Positions 56,191-64,000 of a stretch of 64,000 nucleotides of DNA are shown in pieces. The notes below the pieces were generated by a model that was given only the letters and a program-made list of their open reading frames with translations, made no database searches and had not been told where the DNA came from. The stretch is from Allium sativum (lineage: Eukaryota > Streptophyta > Magnoliopsida > Asparagales > Amaryllidaceae), in contig CM060926.1 of the NCBI GenBank assembly GCA_030737875.1, positions 164,807,579 through 164,871,578 of the forward strand, given 5' to 3'. Positions within the stretch are counted from its first letter, which is position 1. Every line of letters starts with the position of its first letter. The position numbers and the translations under genes are program-made.

Positions 56191-57108
56191 AAGTATAAAT
56201 AAATTTATTTCCGAGTTAGGGAAAATTGACAATTTTAGAAGATCGGAAATATTATGTTGAATTGGAAAAATGGATTTGATATATATTAAAAATATATCAG
56301 AATGGAGTTGAATTTATTTTAAACAAAGATTAAACGTTTATATATTAAATATAATTAAAACGAACTCGCCGCAGCGCTGCATTTCATAAATTGGCGTTTC
56401 GAACTTCAATTGAGTATATAGAACTCAAATTAAGTCGGAATTCTTTGAAACAAGAATCGTCAGGACCGATTGATTAATAGTTTTCTAATGGAAGAGAAAA
56501 ATCTGGATTTCGTCGTATAGATTTTGAGTTATGTCAAAATCAAATTTTTAGGAAAACAACGCCAGAACCATTATAAAGCCGTAACGGTTTATTTAAATAA
56601 ATAAAAGGATTTTTAGGAAATAAAATCCGAATTGGCATTAGAAAAAATCCAGACTAGAGATAAAAAATAAATATGAACTCCAGTGAAGTAAGTGAAATGA
56701 TTTTTGAGACAAAAATCATATTTTTAATTATCAAATAGAATTGACTAAATTGAAGAAAATAGTTAATCGAGATTTGAATCGAAATTGGGAGTTGGATAAG
56801 TGAAAGAGATTGAGAATTTATATTCGAAATCGAATATATAACTCGAGTTGAAAATAGAATTAGATTAGTTTATGAGTAAGTCGAAATATATTTGAAACAT
56901 GTTATATTCAAATATACAAGTGAAATAGACAAAGAGTAAATTAACGAATTAATTAACGAGTTGAGTTAAAACGAGTGTATTAAGTTGAAATGAATAAGAA
57001 ATGTATGGATATACATGAGACAGGTATGGAATGAAGTTAATGAAGATATATATTAGAATGGCCGACAAAAAGGTATGTATTTAATTTGAATATGAGATTT
57101 TATGCGTC

Positions 57109-57242
57109 GTATCGGCTAGCCTCTTGGCTTTTTCTTTTTCTTTTTGAATAGAGAGGCCTATGTGGCGGTTTGGGGATTTTTCCGATGCCCTCAGTACAAA
57201 GGAGGTTATGGCGAATTTTTCCGGAAATTTAAGGAGTTAGAA
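57109..57242 (+). repeat. Conserved non-coding module, copy 3 (F)
   Basis: CGGCTAGCCTCTTGGC, CTTTTTC repeats, CAGTACAAAGGAGGTTATGG, TTTAAGGAGTTAGAA. Confidence 0.85.
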
Positions 57243-59265
57243 TATTTTTAAGAAAATTTGATAACTAGAATCTATATATCGATATATATATATAGAATCG
57301 ATAAGGAATGATCTTAAAAATAGAATAGTATAAACAAAAAGGAAATCGATTAATTAAACCTAGTAAGAATAAGTAGAGAAAGACATATATGTTAAAGATG
57401 AATAATTGGTTTTATGGTATTGATTATACGAGGTAAGCGGTCTTGTCTATTTTGAAGTTAATAATATTTTCAGTCAAGGTCTGAGAGGTAATTATACCCC
57501 AGCTCGATTGATTTCATTATTAGTTGAGAAATAGCAAGATTCAGTCTCGAAGAGAAATGTTTAAAGAAATTTAGTCGAATGCAGTATTTTGGGTTGTTGT
57601 AACGATGTTTCACATAACATTCGTTTTAACCCAAGTAAGTAATTTAGGGAATATAGAAATAAATATTTCCTAAGTATAGGAGTGAATGGTCGTGAAAGAC
57701 ATAAGTAATTGGAATATTTTCCAATTAAAAATAGAAGATATTTTCTAAGTATAGAACATAAAAGAAGGTGACATATGGAAATGTTTTCCAGTGTTAATAA
57801 CATATATTTTCTAAACATAGAAAATAAGGAAATATGTATATATATATATATATATGGTTGATGATTTGATCGATAATTCCATTTGGAAATAAGATCGTTG
57901 TGTGTACACGGACATTTTTCATTTGATAGTTAAATCACCGACTATCAAAGTTTTGACCATTTTGACGTTGTTAATATGGAGAGACCGGTTGGATTATTAT
58001 CCGAAGAACCACTCCGTATTGGCATAAGCGTTGCAAACCAAGTATGCTGAATATATTGAAGACGGAGTAAAGTGCAAGGGCTGTTGGATAAGTCCTAGGT
58101 AGAGATTGCCTAGAACGAACGTAAATGGACGAATGTCTGACAAAGTATTTCCAATGATTGAATGGGTTGTTCTGCATAAATATATATGGTTGCAACAGAT
58201 TTATTCCCTTAGCATAACATCCAGAATATTTGTGTAAACTAATTAGTGATTAATGGATCTGATAATGTAGCATTCAAAGTGATCGTGTTATCAATGAATG
58301 AGAAGTAATCGTAGCATCAGGCCTCAACAACCGGGAAATGACAAAAATCGGGCAGACAGCATGGCTGTGTGGTTAGCTCCCATTAGGGTGTATTATCACC
58401 TATCTAGAGATTCATTTAATTCCTTATTCTATTCGATGCTATCCCATTCCGGAAACGGTTGCTGATCCCAACCGTTGGTGATATACATTCGATACACTCA
58501 AGCGAAATGACTGGTCGGTCATGTGCGGCTGAGTTGCAAGATGTTCTTGTTGAACTCGGTGTATTCGCCTCTAGAGGTACACTAGCGAAAGGTGGTTCCA
58601 TACCTTGTCATAGTTGGAAACCCATTACACAATACGTGCTTGTGGTTTTGATTGTTTACTATATATGTAGAACGTGAGATGAAAGCGTTTTTGCTAGATG
58701 ATTATTATATTGTGGTTGATAGGCATTATTATGATATCAAATGGTTTTTGATATAAAGATATTTTGGATTCTCATAAGGGAAAAACCCGTTTCGTTATAC
58801 GGCGTGGTCTTATGAGATATCGTTTACTTGTTCAAGCTGTTTTAAACTGTTTACTCATACCAGTCCCATGGCTGACCCAGAGTTTATTTTGTTTTGTTTT
58901 ACCTAAACTCTTGGGTGCCCAATTTTGTATGGGCAGTCAAGTAGTTCAGGATTTTACAGATTTATCCAAAGGAGCTTGGAGCAGGAGGCTTCAGCGTTAT
59001 CTAGTTATTGTTACGTCCGCTGTGTTGTAAGTTGTACTCTGATCGTGATACTCTGATAAGTGTATGTTATATAGTTGAAATTTTATATTTCAAAAGTTAT
59101 GATATATTATATTTTGTTCCGCTGCGATGTGAGATTCTGTGTTGTTATTTCTGTTCTTCTTCTACCTTTTTCTTCAAAAAAAATGATTTGTATTTTCATG
59201 ATATTTGGGTTGGATGTATGATGTATGTAATCAACTCTGATATTATGGATTTACGGGCCATTACA

Positions 59266-59491
59266 CATTAATTGATAAGATCTCTATTCTTCAGAAAAAC
59301 GATAAGTTTATTCAGATGATCAGCGAACGAGTTCGAAAGGGCGAAGCTTCAAGCTTCCAAATTGTTAGCAAGTGGACTCTTAGATTGCAAGGGCGAATCT
59401 CTGTTCCGGATATTCTCGAGCTCAAAAGAGAAGTAATGGATGAATGTCACAAATCTAAACTTAGCAACCATCTAAGAGTAAGTAAGATGTA
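59266..59491 (+). pseudogene. Element H: chromovirus integrase N-terminal fragment
   Basis: Open throughout in one frame from 59268. It reads LIDKISILQKNDKF, then LRLQGRISVPDILELKREV and DECHKSKLSNHLRVSKMY. This is the RNase H-integrase linker and the start of the integrase zinc domain (H-x6-H) of a Ty3/gypsy chromovirus. The catalytic core is missing because the G LTR starts at 59492. F ends directly before it. It is not part of C, B or D. The remainder of H should lie beyond the window on both sides. Confidence 0.82.
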
Positions 59492-60354
59492 TGTAACGAC
59501 CCAGAAAATCTGAACCAATTTAAAAATTTTAAATTGGCTAAAATAATGGATTTTAAATATTTAAAATAAATATTTTAAATAATAGCAATGAAAACTGGGT
59601 TTGAATCGACAATTGAAAACGAATATAATTAATTATAACTATAAACAAGGCCTGAAATGGCGCTGCAGTTTCAAAAAAATTGAATTCAAACTTTGTCGGA
59701 CTGTACCGGGTGCAAAACAAAACGGATTTTAGAGAAACCAAAAATATTTAAATCTGTTAGTGAATACCTTTCTAACCAATCTGAAAAATCGAATTTTCAT
59801 AGCGGAAAGCAAAAGTTATGACCGAATGAATTTTCAGAAAGGTCGCTATGGAATTTATGTAGCCCGTGAAATTGGCCATTTTGCATACGACCTCGGAATT
59901 TGACGAAACCACGTTTGTTGGATCCGGGATGTGAAGTTATTGCTAGGTTTCAAATTTCATAATTTTTGAAGCTAGTATGTGAGCGTGGCAAAGGAAAATG
60001 TGTTTTGGTCAATTACAGTTAAATTGGATCGACCAAAAATGGGCCTTTTTGCAAACGGTCTCAGAATTCGACGAAACTAGTTTCGTTAGGACCGTATCGT
60101 CAATACGAAGCTAGAAAATATTTTTTTGGAATTTTTCGAATCAGTTTGTGGCCCTGGCAAATTGAAATGTACGTTCAAATCAAATATTGAATGTTATATA
60201 TTTTAATTTGAAGGAAAACTGACTGAAACAGTCGAATGGGCCTATGAAACATATCCCATTGTGTTCGGAATGGGGGTAAAACGCTAGGGACGACAGTTGT
60301 TGGGTTTGGATTGGTGTTCGTGTGGAACATGGGGTATTTTTTGGGATTTTTAAA

Positions 60355-60375
60355 ATATATAAATAAATAAATAAC
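60355..60375 (+). promoter_or_regulatory. Candidate TATA box of G
   Basis: TATATAAATAAATAAATAA, followed by a CT-rich and GC-rich block, the same promoter-then-GC-rich order as in A. About 866 bp from the LTR start. Confidence 0.45.
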
Positions 60376-62083
60376 TCGCATTGGACGGTCAAACTCTCTC
60401 TCTCCCCCGATTGAAAATCGCGACGGCGGAAACACTCTCCACTTCCTGGCCAAATTCCGGCGCCACCACGACGAACCAGCCCTGCCACCACCCAAACTTT
60501 GATGTCCTCACTCCCCTCTACAAATTCATACCTTCCTCACCCCCTATCGCCTCGTCTACCTCGAGAATCGCGCCAGGGAAGAGTCGCCGAACATCACCGT
60601 CGATCTCCCGCCTCCGACCACCGAACTGGTCGTGCCTACCACCGATCTGAGCGCCGTTCGTAGCTCTTCGACGCTGCAGCACCCGATCGTCCTCTAGCTT
60701 CACGGATTTCGCGATAATTCAAAACCTAGTTTTGAATCAAAAGGAAGGTATACGGCTGATTTTATTTAATTTGATTTTAACACCTTTAAGCCATTGCAAA
60801 CCTTTGAAAAATCATATCTTTTTCGTTCGTTAACGAAATTCGATGAAACAGGAAACATCGTGACCATGTGGACGCCTTCTACATTTTAGAAGAGACCGCA
60901 TATTTTTCTGAGCCTTCAGCTATATTTGGTGGAGTGGAACCCAATGTGAGATTTCTGATTTAAAAACAATATGGAAAACGACGATGTATAAATTATATAG
61001 TCGATGTATGAGTCATATAAGCATTGTACACCTCTTGTATAGGCGTTGTATAAGTTGTACATTCGATGTATATATATATACGCCCCTCGTCCACAAACCA
61101 TGGACGATATTTATTGATTGTGATTGGTGTGAAAATTGATTGACAGCGAATGGTTGTTTGGGATTGTTTGTGGTTGATATTGATTGATTGTGGTTGAAAA
61201 ATACCCATTTGTGGTTGAGAAATATTTGGTTGAAACCACATAGGATTAGTTTGTGGAAATGAAATAAATAAAACATGCCGCCTGCGTGCGAACTAGATGC
61301 ATGATCCCCATTGTCAAAAACTGCGAGGTTTTAAGGTAGAGCGAGGAGCCGTACTAGGGACGGTCCCGGTTTTAACTACCCTGCCGTTATGCTGCCGAAA
61401 TTCTGAATAATATTCATGTGTTTGAATTATTTTCATTTGCTGAAACTATATTTATTCGTTGTATAGAAAACCTTTATGTGTTGAATCGATATTCATTCGT
61501 TGATTAGAAATTCATGTGTTGAATGGTATTCGTGTTTTAAATATAAAAATCACATTTTTATCTATATATAGAAACTATAGAATACCTTCATGTGTTGGAT
61601 CGATATTCATTCGTTGATTAGAAATTCATGTGTTGAATGGTATTCATATTTTGAAATAAATTGTTTTACAATAAGAATCCTATTTTTATCCCTTATATAC
61701 ACTACATAAAATAATAGTGTTTTGAAATAAATTGTTTTACAATAAAAATCACATTTTTATCTATATACATGAATGGTTGAAATGTGAAGCGTTAAAAATA
61801 GCAACTCGTTCAAATAAATATGCATGAGTTGAAATATTCATTAATTAGCTAATGATATGATTTTTGCCTATGCATGCAACATTAGAATGAATGGTGTTTT
61901 TGAACCAAATGGAATCAAATATGAAGTTGAATGGAAAATGATAAATGATAAGAACTGTATATATGTACATGCATATTTATTAAACAGGTTATAGCAAAGG
62001 GGCTAGAGAAGAGGAATAAAATTTTGTGCCCGACAAATAGGTACACATTTACTGTTTTGTTTGGGTGATGATTTTATGAGCCT

Positions 62084-62218
62084 GTTGGCTAGCCGCTTGG
62101 CTTTTTCTTTTTCTTTTTGACATGAGACGCCCGTGTGACTATTTGGGAATTTTCCCAGCCCCTCCCGTACAAAGGAGGTTATGGCGAATTTTTCCGGAAT
62201 TTAAAGGCGTTAGTGAAA
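62084..62218 (+). repeat. Conserved non-coding module, copy 4 (G)
   Basis: TTGGCTAGCCGCTTGGC, CTTTTTC repeats, CGTACAAAGGAGGTTATGG, AATTTAAAGGCGTTAG. Confidence 0.85.
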
Positions 62219-62254
62219 TATTTAAGTTGAAAACGATGTTGAAATTGTTGAATG

Positions 62255-62304
<50 letters not shown>

Positions 62305-64000
62305 TAATAATTAAAATGAAACGTGGCCGTGCAGTTCGTGTTTTGAAACCGTGATTTCAAACAACTAGTGTGGGAAATCCGACCATCGGATTTTCCCGAA
62401 ACCGCAACCGTTGGGTTCGCCTTGGAATAATCTTTCCAATGGCACCAACTTTGTAAAAATCCAATGGTTGGATTGTCTGGAATATTTACTTCCAATCTGA
62501 AGAAAAACAGCGCCACGGCCGCGTTATGGCCCGAAGCATCGTTTTGAATAAATTGGCTATTTTAAAATAAATAAAAATAGTGATAAATCGTTATAAAATA
62601 TCATGAACAATATGGAATGGAAATAAATTGAATTTGCTCGATTTATGTTGTGTTTGATGGTTGAATGTGTTTGGTGTGAAAATTACATTAAAGAACAAAA
62701 TTGGTGTTGTCGAATGATTTAACCATTGAAATAAATTGATTTGAAATTCTAAATATACATGAATTATTTGAAAATGCCGAGTTAGTTCTCATTTCAAATA
62801 ATTGATCGACGATTAAAAGTCGAAGATGAAGACGGTGGTCGAAGACCGGAGATCTTCACCTCGTTTGGATGGTAACCGAGGTCCTGATTGGGAGGCATCC
62901 CGAAATATGGATAATGAGTGGTGATCGTCCAGACGTACGTGGTGATCGATGGGTTTGCGAGGTATTTAGTGCCTCCGATTTCGTTCAGACCCAGAACGGA
63001 CTTGTAAATGGACTGCGTGTCTGACATTGGATTTTATTCTGTGTTGATTGATCTCTATTAAATATACATCTGTTTGGCGGTGGAGAATTTATTCTTTTTC
63101 TTAATGCCCTTCTCTGAAACGCATGAGCTCAGAGGTTGTATATCGATGGACATCCGTCACATGGCATGAATTGCCTGTGTGGCATGCTAAGATGTAAATG
63201 ATCAGGGCTTCTGTTGAAAAGCAAATTCTTGTGGTGATGATCAAAGCACCGCCTGTGTGGCGTAGCTTTGTGTATAATGTGAATTCGCGAGCCTCACACC
63301 CCAGTATGAACCAGAAACGGGAGAAGGACCTCAGAGAGGGCATGCGTTTCTTTCTAGCTAGGGTGGTGTCAGTGACCTACCAGCCCTGACATTTATATAC
63401 TTTTCACCTATGTGGTTGTTGCTGTTGCAAGGCGCCTCGGTTTGATCGGACGATCTGGGTCCGATGGAGTCATTCGTTGGCTCGTTTACGCCCCAAAGGG
63501 CGGGGAAACGTATTGTTCAGGCATAATAATCCACATCGGTGGACCGGCCCTGACGATCTAAAGGGTTGATGCGTTCTGATCCTGTGGCTCGGGCTAGAGA
63601 GTCACGAATTCGGTAAGGACTATCTTTTGCCTTGGTTCATGATGGAAATCCAATTTCCAAATACGTGACTGTGCGGTTTTGGTTGTATACCTATATATGG
63701 CGACATAGTGGTATGGGGCATTAATGCCGTCTATGATTGATAGTTATGATTTGAAATTGATTTCAAAACATATAAACACTAGCAATAATATAAAATGCCT
63801 TTGTTTTATTCGTATCAAGCATATTTTGGCCGTTATACGGTAAAAACTCTATCCTCCGGTTTGCGTTGCATTGTGTGATGGGAACCGAGTCTTATAATGG
63901 CTTCATTTTTATAAAAAGCATTGCGATGGTTAAAAGAATGATTTGTTTTAAAGCACTGGCAATCCAATGGAGTAAACCCGTTCCACGAAAGTGGCGTGGT

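Larger units (their letters stand above)
54204..59265 (+). mobile_element. Element F: LARD-type LTR (right part), interrupted by B
   Basis: Ends GGGCCATTACA at 59265, after which integrase coding sequence of H begins. Its start is not in the window; the sequence directly follows B, so B is inserted in F. Landmarks in A/E order: GTGAGTAAATCTCAC (55026), the 22-bp hairpin (55380), CTGAGAGGTAATTATACCCC (57479), GGAGAGACCGGTTGGATT (57978), AAAACCCGTTTCG (58784). Unlike A and E it holds in its middle the AATTTGAATATAG repeats (55900-56190), AATTAAAACGAAC (56351) and the conserved module (57109-57242). It could be a solo LTR or the 3' LTR of a full copy. Confidence 0.82.
59492..64000 (+). mobile_element. 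Element G: LARD-type LTR, running off the window
   Basis: Begins TGTAACGACCC, the tip seen in A. At least 4.5 kb lies in the window; the block CCCGTTCCACGAAAGTGGCGTGGT region at the end parallels F about 480 bp before its LTR end. In order: AT-rich U3, a candidate TATA (60355-60375), a CT/GC-rich block (60380-60720), AT-rich sequence, the conserved module (62084-62218), a TA microsatellite and the AATTAAAATGAAACG block (62310). No credible protein. The candidate target duplication on the left is atgta (59487-59491), to be matched beyond the window. Confidence 0.8.

Noticed and set aside
60381..60650. 89-codon frame in a GC-rich part of G resembling a host exon.
   Set aside because: No recognisable domain or splice-bounded structure; explained as the leader block of the LTR, though capture of host DNA cannot be excluded.

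Overview
The window is nuclear DNA of a flowering plant, almost certainly a silent, repeat-dense heterochromatic block. I find no host gene, tRNA or rRNA. Everything in it can be explained as LTR retrotransposons inserted into one another. The plant assignment rests on the element families: Tekay/Del-type chromoviruses primed by initiator tRNA-Met, a Tat-lineage Ty3/gypsy element with an archaeal-type second RNase H and an antisense extra gene, and LARD-like elements with 5-6.5 kb non-coding LTRs. The species cannot be told.

Layout, from outside in. H is a fragment of chromovirus integrase (59266-59491, +). F, a long LARD-type LTR (+), ends at 59265 inside H; its left part lies outside the window. 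B, a deleted Tekay-type element (-), is inserted in F and ends at 54203; its left LTR enters the window at base 1. A, a 13.4 kb LARD (-, 61-13429), sits in B's left LTR with target duplication CAATG. C, a Tekay-type chromovirus with recognisable gag-pol (-, 20169-51585), sits in B's right LTR with duplication TAACC. D, a Tat-lineage element (+, 23239-43507), sits in the 3' untranslated part of C with duplication AATTC. E, a 6.46 kb solo LTR related to A (+, 30617-37076), sits in D with duplication CAAAC. G, another LARD-type LTR (+, 59492 to beyond 64000), begins where the H fragment stops. The order H > F > B > C > D > E gives six levels.

All coding regions are broken. D has gag-protease-RT-RNase H-aRNH-integrase in essentially one frame, with several stops, one frameshift lying on a perfect 22-bp inverted repeat, and loss of the first catalytic Asp of integrase. 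C has gag-pol on the minus strand with stops, frameshifts, both zinc knuckles mutated, and a piece of its own LTR-plus-primer-binding-site pasted into integrase. B keeps only scraps of gag-pol but intact termini. A, E, F and G have no credible protein.

How they may work together: A, B and C share the initiator-tRNA-Met primer site two bases from the LTR, near-identical LTR tips (TGTAAC/T...) and a hairpin directly before the polypurine tract whose stem shows a compensatory change between A and B/C. This suggests that the protein-less LARDs (A, and probably E, F, G) use the replication machinery of Tekay-type chromoviruses. The non-coding LTRs are full of candidate structured RNA elements supported by base-pair covariation. 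D carries a separate antisense gene with two likely introns and its own TATA box between pol and its 3' LTR.
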